Positions 8,219-17,650 of a stretch of 64,000 nt of DNA are shown here, piece by piece. The translations under genes were made by a program, and so were the position numbers. The notes beneath the pieces are model-generated. The model was not told where the DNA came from and made no database searches. It saw only the letters and a list, made by a program, of their open reading frames with translations. This DNA comes from M55B132 sp964508895 (GTDB lineage Bacteria; Bacteroidota; Bacteroidia; Bacteroidales; B18-G4), in NCBI GenBank assembly GCA_964508895.1, contig CAZDWF010000002.1, forward strand, positions 13,042-77,041, written 5' to 3'. The stretch's first letter is position 1; each line of letters opens with the position of its first letter.

Positions 8219-8396
8219 GTATTTTATCATTACTTTATTATTTTAGTATTAATGTGTTCCGGTAGAACCTGAATCATTTTTAGTATATTATTATAACGTA
8301 TAAATAAACAAGCACTTAAGAAGAAAATTCAGTTATTGATTATTGTGGAATAATGATAGTTTTGTTAGCAATAGGATCAGATCATTGCACGAATCT

Positions 8397-8424
8397 GTTC
8401 ACTATTCACCATTCACTATTCACT
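8397..8424. repeat. Heptad array (ATTCACT/ATTCACC type)
   Basis: Four words with exact 7-nt period lie just upstream of the likely gatE promoter box. Only the first and last positions of the words vary. Confidence 0.8.
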
Positions 8425-8431
8425 TTTTTAG

Positions 8432-8439
8432 TACATTTG
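8432..8439 (+). promoter_or_regulatory. Candidate gatE -7 promoter box TACATTTG
   Basis: This perfect TAnnTTTG match is 50 nt before the gatE ATG and directly follows the heptad array. No convincing -33 TTTG is visible at the usual distance. Confidence 0.45.
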
Positions 8440-8489
8440 GCACTTCTAATTTTCAATCTTGTTTTACACAACGATTAGTCATTTATTTC

Positions 8490-10448
8490 ATGAAAAAACT
8501 CGATCCAAAACAAAACTTTCTAGCCAGCAAGGAAAAGACCGGATATGTCACCCGAAAAGATGCTACTCAGGATGATTACGATAGGATAGGCTTTATGTCA
8601 GGACTGGAAGTCCACCAGCAGCTTCTCACTGATGAGAAACTCTTTTGCAGATGCCCGGCAGGACAGTACAACAAAAGCGAAGATTACGACGCAGAGGTAA
8701 TCCGTCATATGAGGCCAACACTTAGTGAACTTGGTGAATACGATGGTACTGCTCTTATGGAGTTTAAAACACGTAAAGAAATAATCTACCGGATAAAAAA
8801 TGAAACAGCTTGTACCTACGAAGTGGATGACACACCTCCATTTCCTATCGACAGACAGGCCCTGGAGATCGCAATTGAGATAAGTCTTTTATCTAAACTA
8901 AATATTGTGGGCGAAGTTCATATAACCCGTAAACAATATCTTGATGGAAGTATCCCAACTGGATTTCAGAGAACAGCAATCATCGGCGTTGAAGGGGAGA
9001 TTCCTCTTAAGAATAGGAATATTCGTCTGATACAACTTAGTCTTGAAGAAGATTCATGTCGTGAGATCAGCGATATTGGACATGTGAGAGTATATAAGAC
9101 GGATAGACTTGGTATGCCACTTATTGAAACAGTGACATATCCCGATTGTACAAATCCTGATGAAGTGATGGAAGCCAATAACTATATCCGTTTTTTGAAC
9201 CGTTCTACAGGAAAAGTAAGAACAGGAATGGGAGCCGGAAGGGAAGATGTGAATGTAAGTTGTCGAGGAGGATCCAGAGTTGAGATCAAAGGTGTGGCTC
9301 ACACAAAATGGATACCTGAACTTACACATAATGAATGTTTCAGACAGTGGGCATTACTGAATATGAGAGAAGAGCTCAAAGCAAAAGTTAAAGATCCTGA
9401 AAAATGGAAAATGACTTCTAAAAAGCTTAATCCTCACGCATATAATTTCAGATATAAACCTCTGACAGAAGCCAAAAAGAATGGAGTTAAAGTGTACGCT
9501 GTAAATCTCCCGGGATTCAGAGGTATGCTCTCACATTTTACACAGCCAGGGAAAATGTTTGCCAATGAGATTACAGATCGCCTGAAAGTTATCGCTTGTA
9601 TTGAAAAGCCAAATATGACCCATACTGAGGCTTTTAAAGCTGTGATATCTCAAAAAGACTGGCAATCACTTGCTAAAGAGCTGAAGTCAGGGGATGATGA
9701 TGCGATGATCGTTTTCTGGGGACCGGAAGATGATATCAAAACAGCACTCGAAACTATTGAAGAGCGCTGCCAGATGGCTTTCAAAGGTATTCCAAATGAA
9801 ACAAGAAAATCATTTGAAGACGGCACTACCATATTTGAAAGAGTCCTTCCCGGTGCCGACCGCATGTATCCTGATACAGATTCAGCTCCTATACCTCTGG
9901 AAGATGAATACATCAAGAAGCTTGAGAAGAATATCCCCGATGATATTATCGACAGGTATAATAAAATGAAGGAATGGGGAATTCCGGAAGATACCTATAA
10001 CTACATATTTTCAAAAAACCATTATCCGTTAATTCTCAGGATAGTGGAAGATCTGAATATAGATCCAAAGTTTGTGGGGAGGTTTTTCGGACAGCTATTA
10101 AAATTCGTAGAAGGACATTATGTTCCGGCAGAAGAGTTTAACTTTAAGATTATTTATGCATTGTTCAGATATCTCCTGCAGGAAGAAATTGAAGTTGAAC
10201 TTGCTGAGAAGATGCTTCCAGTGGTTTATGAAAATCCAAAAATGGATTTCACCTCTGTTCTTACTGTGATCAATTTCAAGAAACTGGATAAAGAACAGAT
10301 CCTGAAAAATATTCCTTTCCTGAAAAATAAATTTAATGAGATCGGAAGATCAAAAGAAGATGGAAGGGGAACAAACTGGATCATGGGTGAATTGAGGCCA
10401 ACCGCACTGGGTAATATACCTATGAATCAATTGAAAAAAGAAATTTAA
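8490..10448 (+). CDS. gatE: Glu-tRNA(Gln) amidotransferase subunit E (archaeal type)
   Basis: This 652-aa protein is the tRNA-binding kinase subunit of the GatDE amidotransferase, which converts Glu-tRNA(Gln) to Gln-tRNA(Gln). The N-terminus has the GatB/GatE hallmark GLEVHQQL (residues 38-45) and Cys pairs after it (FCRCPAG). The middle (about 390-520) contains the GAD insertion shared with bacterial AspRS, ending ERVLPGADRMYPDTDSAPIP, which separates GatE from GatB. The length matches archaeal GatE (about 620-650). The ATG at 8490 is preferred; the frame is open upstream but that part runs through the heptad array and promoter. gatD follows after 20 nt. Bacteria normally use GatCAB, so archaeal origin by transfer is likely. 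Confidence 0.92.
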   Translation: MKKLDPKQNFLASKEKTGYVTRKDATQDDYDRIGFMSGLEVHQQLLTDEKLFCRCPAGQYNKSEDYDAEVIRHMRPTLSELGEYDGTALMEFKTRKEIIYRIKNETACTYEVDDTPPFPIDRQALEIAIEISLLSKLNIVGEVHITRKQYLDGSIPTGFQRTAIIGVEGEIPLKNRNIRLIQLSLEEDSCREISDIGHVRVYKTDRLGMPLIETVTYPDCTNPDEVMEANNYIRFLNRSTGKVRTGMGAGREDVNVSCRGGSRVEIKGVAHTKWIPELTHNECFRQWALLNMREELKAKVKDPEKWKMTSKKLNPHAYNFRYKPLTEAKKNGVKVYAVNLPGFRGMLSHFTQPGKMFANEITDRLKVIACIEKPNMTHTEAFKAVISQKDWQSLAKELKSGDDDAMIVFWGPEDDIKTALETIEERCQMAFKGIPNETRKSFEDGTTIFERVLPGADRMYPDTDSAPIPLEDEYIKKLEKNIPDDIIDRYNKMKEWGIPEDTYNYIFSKNHYPLILRIVEDLNIDPKFVGRFFGQLLKFVEGHYVPAEEFNFKIIYALFRYLLQEEIEVELAEKMLPVVYENPKMDFTSVLTVINFKKLDKEQILKNIPFLKNKFNEIGRSKEDGRGTNWIMGELRPTALGNIPMNQLKKEI

Positions 10449-10468
10449 AAAATATAAAACGGATTATC

Positions 10469-11854
10469 ATGAGTGATGATTTTTTCCAGGGATATAAAGG
10501 AGACGCACTGGAGATCCTAAAGAAATATAATACCAGGGTTTGGGGGCAGGCAGTTGCTGAAACCACACGTGGAACTTTTAAAGGAACTATTTTACCTCGT
10601 GCTGAGAACGATGATGATAAGCACATTGTAATGAAGATCATTACAGGTTACAACGTAGGAATTGACATCCGTACTATTACCTCTATGAAGGAAGAAGGCT
10701 ACAAAAAGGCCAACTATAAAATTCCCGAAAAAGAATTTCCAACAACTCCCGGATTACCAGCAGTTAAGCTTTTTGGAACAGGAGGTACTATAGCATCCCG
10801 TCTTGATTATAGAACAGGAGCTGTAATCCCTGCTTTCTCACCAGGAGAGCTATACGGAGCCGTTCCTGAACTGGCAGATATCTGCAATCTGGAAACGGAA
10901 AAAGTGTTTGCGGTGTTTAGTGAAAACATGGGACCAAAGCAGTATATAGAACTCTCAAAAGCTATCGGAAAAGAGATAGAAAACGGCATAGATGGAATTG
11001 TAATCGGCCATGGAACAGATACCCTTCACCATACAGGAGCTGCACTTACCTTTATGATACAGAATCCACCGGTACCTATTGTTCTTGTAGGATCACAAAG
11101 GTCATCAGACAGACCCAGTTCCGATGCTGCCCTGAACCTGATGCATGCTATGAATGCTGCAGGAAATTCTGATATTGCAGAGGTGATGGTTTGTATGTTC
11201 GGTCCAACTTCTGATGAATACGGATTGCTCCACAAAGGTACCCGTGTGAGAAAAATGCATTCATCCTACCGCTCCACATTCCGTACTATTGGAGACACTC
11301 CGATTGCAAGGGTAAACAGGAAAGAGATCATTCCAATCCATAAAAAATACCGCCACAGACGCAAAGACCGCAATGTGAAGATCATGCCTTACTTTAGCGA
11401 TGAGGTTACCATGCTTTATTACTATCCGGGAATGAAACCAGACACTATTGATGCGCTGGTTGATGCAGGATACAGGGGTATTATAATAGTAGGAACAGGC
11501 CTTGGTCATGTAAACAAGGAACTCTATCCCGCCATAGAAAGAGCACATGCAAAAGGTGTTCATATGTTTATGACCTTACAGACCATATGGGGCTATGTTC
11601 ATATGTTCGTATACGATACCGGCCGCGACATGATGGCAAAGGGAATCATCCCTACAGGAAATATGCTTCCTGAAGTAGCATGGGTCAAACTTAGCTGGAT
11701 CCTTGCCCAGACCGATGATCCTGCAGAGGTAAAACGCATGATGCTAACTCCTGTCAACGATGAGATCACACCAAGAGAACCATATAATGGATATTTGGTT
11801 TATCAGGGTGGAGTGCCGGAAGTAGAGGAGTTTGTGAGGAATGTGCATAAGTAG
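10469..11854 (+). CDS. gatD: Glu-tRNA(Gln) amidotransferase subunit D (asparaginase-like)
   Basis: This 461-aa protein is the amidase partner of GatE and releases ammonia from Asn or Gln. An N-terminal beta-rich GatD_N domain (about 1-95) precedes an L-asparaginase domain. Catalytic residues are all visible: Thr104 in GTGGTIAS, Thr183-Asp184 in HGTDT, and Lys262 in GTRVRKMHSS. DYRTGAV just after the first motif is typical of GatD rather than plain asparaginases. Start ATG lies 20 nt after gatE, so the two form an operon in the order E-D. All key residues are intact, so the enzyme should be active. Confidence 0.93.
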   Translation: MSDDFFQGYKGDALEILKKYNTRVWGQAVAETTRGTFKGTILPRAENDDDKHIVMKIITGYNVGIDIRTITSMKEEGYKKANYKIPEKEFPTTPGLPAVKLFGTGGTIASRLDYRTGAVIPAFSPGELYGAVPELADICNLETEKVFAVFSENMGPKQYIELSKAIGKEIENGIDGIVIGHGTDTLHHTGAALTFMIQNPPVPIVLVGSQRSSDRPSSDAALNLMHAMNAAGNSDIAEVMVCMFGPTSDEYGLLHKGTRVRKMHSSYRSTFRTIGDTPIARVNRKEIIPIHKKYRHRRKDRNVKIMPYFSDEVTMLYYYPGMKPDTIDALVDAGYRGIIIVGTGLGHVNKELYPAIERAHAKGVHMFMTLQTIWGYVHMFVYDTGRDMMAKGIIPTGNMLPEVAWVKLSWILAQTDDPAEVKRMMLTPVNDEITPREPYNGYLVYQGGVPEVEEFVRNVHK

Positions 11855-11889
11855 TTTCCTGTCGTAAGGGGCATTACGAAACTCTAAAT

Positions 11890-11939
11890 ACTTTAATTTA
11901 CTTTACCTGACTTTAACTTACTTCATTGAACTTTAAAGT
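11890..11939. repeat. Decamer-period array (ACTTTAATTT/ACTTTACCTG type)
   Basis: Five words begin with ACTT at exact 10-nt spacing (11890, 11900, 11910, 11920, 11930); the last five bases vary. It lies next to a heptad array but has its own period. Confidence 0.7.
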
Positions 11940-11948
11940 GCTCAAGAA

Positions 11949-11983
11949 TTCCTTATTCCCTACGGCCGATTCCATATTCCCTA
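11949..11983. repeat. Heptad array (TTCCTTA/TTCCCTA type)
   Basis: Five 7-nt words: four are TTCC-nTA variants and the middle one, CGGCCGA, has diverged while keeping the frame. Confidence 0.75.
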
Positions 11984-12132
11984 TTTGATCCATGCAATAA
12001 GCTGATATTTATATGAAATTGTACATCATATGTTATTGCAGTGGCAGATGAGGATTGGAATCGAAAACTGAACGATTACGCATTAGCTTCAGCCTTGGCG
12101 CACAGCCAACTATTACCCAATTCTATCGGATG

Positions 12133-12771
12133 TTATAATAACTCAAAAGAATATCCTCTCTCCAAACATCCTTCAATAAACCCAGGAAGTGTATACATCA
12201 CCTTTTCCTTCGCCTTAATACTGTCATGAAAGATCACAATGCTTCCATTTCCATCAATATTCAGGGCATTTTCCAGACATTGTTCTTTGGTAGTATCGGT
12301 TTTGAAATCACCACTGAGTACCGACCACATTATGATCTTATAGTTTCGTCTGAGAATCTTTGATTGCCTTCGTGTAATCCTGCCATAAGGAGGTCTGAAC
12401 AGATCAGATTCAATGAACTCAGCACATTTCTTCACATTGTCAATGTATTCCTGAAATGTTGTTTTCCAGCTGTTAAGGTGATTGTAGGTGTGGTTGGCAG
12501 TTTTATGTCCTCTTTCCTGGATCTGCTTATACAGTGCAGGATTTTTAAATACATTATGCCCAACACAAAAGAAAGTGGCCTTTACATCATATTCTTCCAG
12601 GATATTCAGTACATCGGGAGTTACTTCAGGAATAGGGCCATCATCAAAAGTAAGATATACGGTATTTCGTTTGTCTTTTACTGACCAGATCAGGTTAGGC
12701 CCGTAAAAGCGTTTTACTATTAGTGATGGTTTAAAGTAATTCAATTTAATTAGTTTAATATGGTCCGCCAA
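12133..12771 (-). CDS. Polysaccharide deacetylase family protein
   Basis: This 212-aa NodB-fold protein has all deacetylase motifs: TFDDGP (about residues 39-44) with the catalytic base Asp and metal Asp, HTYNHL with the metal His pair, RPPYGR, and a late IVIFHDS. It removes acetyl groups from N-acetylglucosamine-type polymers at the envelope. No signal peptide is visible. No in-frame ATG exists before the first motif, so the start must be a TTG: that at 12771 overlaps the upstream gene by 17 nt; a second TTG is at 12744. The overlap suggests translational coupling with the DUF2723 gene. Confidence 0.82.
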   Translation of the reverse strand: MADHIKLIKLNYFKPSLIVKRFYGPNLIWSVKDKRNTVYLTFDDGPIPEVTPDVLNILEEYDVKATFFCVGHNVFKNPALYKQIQERGHKTANHTYNHLNSWKTTFQEYIDNVKKCAEFIESDLFRPPYGRITRRQSKILRRNYKIIMWSVLSGDFKTDTTKEQCLENALNIDGNGSIVIFHDSIKAKEKVMYTLPGFIEGCLERGYSFELL

Positions 12772-15700
12772 TATATCTCTGGTAATACATGTCGAAGACT
12801 GATTTTGCCTCTGTAGCGATTTCTGTTCTGCCTTTTCTTTCTGCTGTCTGATAAATCTCTCTTATCATGGCAAGATTATGTTGGCGCTGCATATCAATCT
12901 TTTCAGCATTGCTTCCTGTAAAACGGAAATAATATTGAAGGTTCTGATGGGTGATCTCATATAATCTCTGTAGTATAGCGTCTCCTTTCTCATCAGCACC
13001 TATATCATAATATACTTCAGCAACAGGTACCATGAAGAAATCATATAAAACTGCTTCATCAGGAACAATTTCTATCAATCTATCAACAACTTGTTCTGCT
13101 GAATCGGGTTTATTTTCCATGACAAGGGCTTTTGCAAGTCTGCTGTAAATATTTCTCATATTCATGGATGCCCTGTAATTATCCTCATTCACATTAATTT
13201 GTTCCCCACTTAATCCCAGGGTAAATTTATTCATGAGGTTATCATACATTATATTGGTATTAATAGCAGCAATTTGATGATCAGGACTCTTGATCTTTGC
13301 AGGGACCAGGCGATAAGCCATTCCTTCTTGAATAAAGTAATCCTGTAATCCCAGGTATGCATCATCTCCTGTTGTAATAGAGAAATAAACAGGTCTTTTC
13401 CAGTTGTTCTGAGCCAGGAAGTCGAGCACCATTACCTGACTTTTGGAGATTCCAATAGCGTCAATATTCCATTTTACATCCTCAATCTGATCGGCATATT
13501 TTTCAGGAAGCACTTTGTATTGCATAATTGTAGCTGAATCTGCTTTTATCCTGAACTTCTTGGTAGGGAAATAATCATAAACTTCTTTTCCTGTTTTGAG
13601 TTTGAAGTGGCCTTCATTCTCATTAAGAAGGTCAAATAATTCTTTAATATCCACATAATCTTTTATCTTCTCATTCTCCACAAGGTAAACAGCATCCCTT
13701 GTGCCCTGTCTGTACATATCTTTGGTAAGTGAGAATGGCATCCTTTCAGAGTCATAAACCTTTTTACCCATCTGGTCAACATACCAGTCACCATTAAACA
13801 GGCTGAGGTTACATACTCTCACATCTGTTCGTACACCTTCCACTTCCTGGGCATACCAGAGCGGAAAGGTATCATTATCACCGTTAGTAAAAATAATGGA
13901 ATTAGGCGCACAGGAATTAAGGTAGTTTTTAGCTACTTCCAGCGCAGTATATCGTCCTGCACGGGTATGGTCATCCCAACCTTCATCAGCCATATTTATT
14001 GGAACAGTTATTAAGACAATAGGAAATACTATGGCAAGTGCCAACTCGTGTTTTATAACTTTTCCCACAAGGTTTACCAGGGAGATCAATCCAAAACCCA
14101 TCCAGATGGCAAAGCCATAGAATGAAGCTGCAAATGCATAATCCCTTTCCCTGGGTTGTGGTGCATGTTGGTTCAGGTAGACTACAATGGCCAGGCCTGT
14201 CATAAAAAACAACAAGCTCACAACCAGCCCATCTTTGTAATTTCTTTTGAACTGATAATACAATCCTATTAATCCTAAAATCAACGGAAGGAAATAAAAA
14301 GTATTTCTGGCTTTGTTGCGGGTTGATTCGGGAAGATTATCCTGCGGCCCCAGTCGCCATTCATCAATAAATTTGATCCCACTCAACCAGTTTCCATTAA
14401 CAAGGTCACCATGCCCCTGCAGATCATTCTGCCGGCCTGTAAAATTCCACATGAAATACCTCCAGTACATATGCTTGACCTGGTATCGCCAGAAAAATCT
14501 CAGGTTCTCTCCAAAAGTTGGAACCCGTTTATTTTCAGGATCGCTCTTTATGCTGGCCCACTGCTTGTATTGTTGTGCAAAGCGAGCTTCGGAATTATCC
14601 CACATCCTGGGAAAGAAAGTGCTATATTTTTCATCATAAACAGCCACTTCCCCTTTTTTCATATTGCTTATTACATATTTCTTCTTAGCATAATCTTTCA
14701 CATAGGTTGGATTACCATCCTTTCTTTCCACAACAGGTGCATTGTAATATTGTCCGTTAATAATGGGCCATGTGCCATACTGTTCACGGTTAAGGTATGA
14801 GAGTAAACTTATCGCATCTTTTGGACTGTTCTCATTGATAGGGGTGTCTGCATTGGATCGTATTACCAGCATTACAAATGATGAATATCCTATCAGGATA
14901 AATACAATACCCAGTAAAACCGATTGTTGCATAGCTTTCCGTTTCCTGGAATAATAAAAGAAAGTTACAATAGCGGCTAAAATAATAACCCTGAAAAATA
15001 ATGAAGCAGCTCCATCACTTTCTAATATGAATAATATTCCGAGGATAGCACCAAGGATTATAATAATAGTATTAAGTTTCTTCGTTGGGTTTGAGGTATG
15101 GAATATTGCCAGGATGAGCAATGAAACAATCAGGAGGAAGAAGAATACTGTTCCTGTGTTAAAAGGTAAGCCAAATGTATTGACAAATATCAGCTCTGTC
15201 TTGGCAAATAGGCTGATGGTTTCAGGAATGATACCGAACATTATTCCTGCAAGAATTACAAAGGATACCAGTAGTGATATTATTATATTTCCAGCGCTGT
15301 GCTTTTTATATTTCTTAAAGAAATAAATAAGAGTTATTGCAGGAATGGCTAAGAGATTAAGCAAGTGAACCCCTATCGACAAACCAATAAGATAAGCAAT
15401 AAGAATGAGCCAGCGATCTGCATGCTTTTCATTGGCTACTTCTTCCCATTTCAGTGCAGCCCAAAAAACTATAGCAGTGAAGAATGATGACATAGCATAA
15501 ACCTCACCTTCCACAGCTGAGAACCAGAATGAATCTGAAAAAGTATATGCCATAGAACCTACAATTCCGGCAGCAATGATAGTCCAGCTTTGGATCTTAT
15601 TGATCTCACCATTATTAACAACTATCTTGCGCGCAAGATGGGTAATGGTCCAGAAAAGAAATAAGATAGTGAAGCTACTCGATAATGCCGACATGGCATT

Positions 15701-15937
15701 TATCATCAGTGCTACCTGGGAAACATCGCCAAAGGCAAATAGAGAGAAAAACCTTCCCAGCAATTGAAAAAATGGAGCACCGGGTGGATGACCCACCTGT
15801 AGTTTATATGCAGTGGCAATATATTCACCACAATCCCAGAAACTGGTTGTAGGTTCTAAAGTTGAAAAATAAACAAGAGTGGCAATTATGAAAACAAGCC
15901 AGCCGGTTAAGTTGTTAAGCTTTCTGTAATTTATCAT
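12755..15937 (-). CDS. DUF2723 family multi-spanning membrane protein
   Basis: This protein of about 1060 aa opens with the DUF2723 signature: TTSFWDCGEYIATAYKLQVG followed by HPPGAP, in a first loop after one membrane segment. About a dozen hydrophobic segments fill residues 1-660, and a soluble C-terminal part with helical repeats follows. The family resembles GT-C glycosyltransferases and eukaryotic TMEM260 O-mannosyltransferases, where the acidic residues of the first loop are catalytic; transfer of a sugar from a lipid carrier to extracytoplasmic proteins is the likely role. I prefer the ATG at 15937 (MINYRKLNN); another at 15946 is possible. The polysaccharide deacetylase gene overlaps its end. 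Confidence 0.8.
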   Translation of the reverse strand: MINYRKLNNLTGWLVFIIATLVYFSTLEPTTSFWDCGEYIATAYKLQVGHPPGAPFFQLLGRFFSLFAFGDVSQVALMINAMSALSSSFTILFLFWTITHLARKIVVNNGEINKIQSWTIIAAGIVGSMAYTFSDSFWFSAVEGEVYAMSSFFTAIVFWAALKWEEVANEKHADRWLILIAYLIGLSIGVHLLNLLAIPAITLIYFFKKYKKHSAGNIIISLLVSFVILAGIMFGIIPETISLFAKTELIFVNTFGLPFNTGTVFFFLLIVSLLILAIFHTSNPTKKLNTIIIILGAILGILFILESDGAASLFFRVIILAAIVTFFYYSRKRKAMQQSVLLGIVFILIGYSSFVMLVIRSNADTPINENSPKDAISLLSYLNREQYGTWPIINGQYYNAPVVERKDGNPTYVKDYAKKKYVISNMKKGEVAVYDEKYSTFFPRMWDNSEARFAQQYKQWASIKSDPENKRVPTFGENLRFFWRYQVKHMYWRYFMWNFTGRQNDLQGHGDLVNGNWLSGIKFIDEWRLGPQDNLPESTRNKARNTFYFLPLILGLIGLYYQFKRNYKDGLVVSLLFFMTGLAIVVYLNQHAPQPRERDYAFAASFYGFAIWMGFGLISLVNLVGKVIKHELALAIVFPIVLITVPINMADEGWDDHTRAGRYTALEVAKNYLNSCAPNSIIFTNGDNDTFPLWYAQEVEGVRTDVRVCNLSLFNGDWYVDQMGKKVYDSERMPFSLTKDMYRQGTRDAVYLVENEKIKDYVDIKELFDLLNENEGHFKLKTGKEVYDYFPTKKFRIKADSATIMQYKVLPEKYADQIEDVKWNIDAIGISKSQVMVLDFLAQNNWKRPVYFSITTGDDAYLGLQDYFIQEGMAYRLVPAKIKSPDHQIAAINTNIMYDNLMNKFTLGLSGEQINVNEDNYRASMNMRNIYSRLAKALVMENKPDSAEQVVDRLIEIVPDEAVLYDFFMVPVAEVYYDIGADEKGDAILQRLYEITHQNLQYYFRFTGSNAEKIDMQRQHNLAMIREIYQTAERKGRTEIATEAKSVFDMYYQRYIGGPY

Positions 15938-16047
15938 TGTGAGCATGTTCGTAAAGACTCTTGCGAATTTAGAAAAATAAAGTGAGTTAGAATGGAATTG
16001 TTTATTTTTGTTGAATAGAATTTTGTATATTCAAAATCATTATGATA

Positions 16048-16068
16048 GCGCGCGTCAGAGACGCGCGC
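16048..16068. repeat. GC-rich perfect hairpin, REP-like
   Basis: GCGCGCGTC-aga-GACGCGCGC is a 9-bp perfect stem, almost pure GC in an AT-rich spacer, 30 nt before gpmA. There is no T-run, so it is not a typical terminator; it looks like a repetitive extragenic palindrome. Confidence 0.75.
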
Positions 16069-16098
16069 CATCAGTTAAATCTGCGAGAAACATTTGAC

Positions 16099-16845
16099 AT
16101 GAAAAAAATAGTATTGCTTCGGCACGGTGAGAGTGTCTGGAATAAAGAAAACAGGTTTACCGGATGGACCGATGTGGGTCTTTCTGAAAAGGGCGTTAAA
16201 GAGGCCCTGGAGGCCGGTAAGGTTTTGAAAGAAGAAGGATACAGCTTTGATCTGGCCTATACATCATACCTTACCCGTGCAATAAAAACCCTTTGGCTCA
16301 CACTGGAAGAGATGGACCAGATGTGGATTCCAGTTTATAAAAACTGGCGCCTGAATGAAAAACACTATGGGAATTTACAAGGACTAAATAAAGCAGAAAC
16401 TGCTGAGAAATTTGGTGATGAACAGGTGCTCTTATGGAGAAGAAGCTATGATATACCACCAGAACCATTAAGAGCGGATGATCCAAGGAGCGCCACCCAT
16501 GATCCAAGATATGTGGCACTTACCCATGAACAAATTCCAATGACAGAATGCTTAAAAGATGTTGTTGATCGTATGGTTCCATACTGGCAAAATGATATTG
16601 CAGTTTCACTTCAAAAATTTGATCAGATACTGGTGGCAGCACACGGAAACAGTCTGCGTGCTGTAGTGAAATATCTGAAAAATATGGGCGAGGATGAAAT
16701 CCTGAAGTTCAATATTCCAACGGGTGTACCTTATGTTTTTGAATTTGATAATGATCTGGTTCTACAAAAAGACTACTTCCTTGGTGATCCTGAGATCATT
16801 AAAAAACTTATGGAACAGGTTGCTAATCAGGCTAAAAAGAAATAA
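16099..16845 (+). CDS. gpmA: 2,3-bisphosphoglycerate-dependent phosphoglycerate mutase
   Basis: This 248-aa enzyme interconverts 3- and 2-phosphoglycerate in glycolysis. The phosphohistidine motif LRHGES is at the N-terminus (His9), followed by NRFTGWTDVGLSEKG, and the second catalytic His is in AAHGNSLRAV. Length matches GpmA (about 248). I chose the ATG at 16099; an upstream start at 16042 would translate the REP-like hairpin. The metallophosphatase gene follows after 3 nt in the same direction. Confidence 0.95.
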   Translation: MKKIVLLRHGESVWNKENRFTGWTDVGLSEKGVKEALEAGKVLKEEGYSFDLAYTSYLTRAIKTLWLTLEEMDQMWIPVYKNWRLNEKHYGNLQGLNKAETAEKFGDEQVLLWRRSYDIPPEPLRADDPRSATHDPRYVALTHEQIPMTECLKDVVDRMVPYWQNDIAVSLQKFDQILVAAHGNSLRAVVKYLKNMGEDEILKFNIPTGVPYVFEFDNDLVLQKDYFLGDPEIIKKLMEQVANQAKKK

Positions 16846-16848
16846 CCT

Positions 16849-17571
16849 ATGGCGAAAAGATGGGTGATCCCCGACATACATGGCTGTTCTAAAACACTAA
16901 AATCATTACTTGATTATCATATCAAGCCTACAAAGCATGACTGGCTTTACTTCCTGGGTGATTATATTGACAGGGGACCGGATTCAAAAGGGGTGATTGA
17001 TATTATAAGAAAGCTGCAGGAAGATGAATATAACGTCAGGCTGCTCAAAGGAAACCATGAGGATTATCTTATCAAAGCCTATAAAGCTGAATTTGAAAGA
17101 AAAAGTTTCCTTGGGATCAAATCCAAAAACCACATGAAAGAAGAGTGGAAAAAATTCGGAGGAAAAGAGACCCTTGAAAGCTTTGGTGTTAAGAACCTTC
17201 AGGATTTTCCTAAAGAATATATCGACTGGCTTGCCAAGTTGGAATTATTTATTGAACTGGAAGATTTTGTACTGGTGCATGCAGGCCTGAACTTCGACAA
17301 TGACGATCCTTTCGAAGATGAGCAATCCATATTATGGCTCCGCGATTTCAAACCCCAACCGGAAAAAATTAACAACCGTACGCTAATCCATGGTCATGTA
17401 CCAATCAATCTGGAGCTTATATACCATCTAAAAAAAGGTAATTCATACAAATACATCGACCTCGACAATGGTATCTACATGAACGACCGCATAGGATTTG
17501 GTAATCTTGTAGCCATGGAGTTGGATAGCAAGGAGATAGTGGCGCAGAACAACATTGACATGGATTCCTGA
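16849..17571 (+). CDS. Metallophosphatase (Ser/Thr phosphatase or Ap4A hydrolase type)
   Basis: This 240-aa protein has the calcineurin-like metal motifs DIHG (residues 9-12), GDYIDRG, GNHE and a late HGH. These bind two metal ions and hydrolyse phosphoesters; the sequence resembles bacterial PrpA/ApaH relatives. It starts 3 nt after gpmA, so the two are probably co-transcribed. The last codons and the TGA stop fall inside a heptad array, so the C-terminal Asp-Ser is encoded by the first heptad. Confidence 0.85.
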   Translation: MAKRWVIPDIHGCSKTLKSLLDYHIKPTKHDWLYFLGDYIDRGPDSKGVIDIIRKLQEDEYNVRLLKGNHEDYLIKAYKAEFERKSFLGIKSKNHMKEEWKKFGGKETLESFGVKNLQDFPKEYIDWLAKLELFIELEDFVLVHAGLNFDNDDPFEDEQSILWLRDFKPQPEKINNRTLIHGHVPINLELIYHLKKGNSYKYIDLDNGIYMNDRIGFGNLVAMELDSKEIVAQNNIDMDS

Positions 17572-17611
17572 TTCCTGACACCGGATACCAGACTCCGGAC
17601 TTCGGAACGGC
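17563..17611. repeat. Heptad array (GATTCCT/GACACCG type) over a stop codon
   Basis: Seven words starting with GA at exact 7-nt spacing. The stop codon of the metallophosphatase (17569-17571) spans the first and second words. Confidence 0.8.
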
Positions 17612-17650
17612 TATGCAATTCGAAAGTTCAGATCTTTTAATGAACAGCTT

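Larger units (their letters stand above)
8219..8489. other. Intergenic region between GxxExxY cassette and gatE
   Basis: There is no convincing gene. It holds AT-rich sequence, a heptad array at 8397-8424 and a TACATTTG promoter box at 8432-8439. Together with the repeat arm it forms a gene-free stretch of 323 nt. Confidence 0.6.
11855..12132. other. Intergenic region with two different periodic arrays
   Basis: There is no credible gene. An imperfect hairpin TCGTAA-ggggca-TTACGA follows gatD. Then come a 10-nt-period array (11890-11939) and a 7-nt-period array (11949-11983). A short plus-strand frame at 12041-12229 overlaps the deacetylase gene and has no protein-like features. Confidence 0.6.

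Noticed and set aside
8397..8424. Heptad arrays as CRISPR repeats
   Set aside because: Units are 7 nt, degenerate and without spacers; no cas gene is in the window.
12041..12229. Small plus-strand frame after gatD
   Set aside because: It overlaps the deacetylase gene in antisense and has no recognisable features.
16042..16098. N-terminal extension of gpmA translating the GC hairpin
   Set aside because: GpmA proteins start at the MKKIVLLRHGE-type sequence; the extension is a chance open frame through a palindrome.
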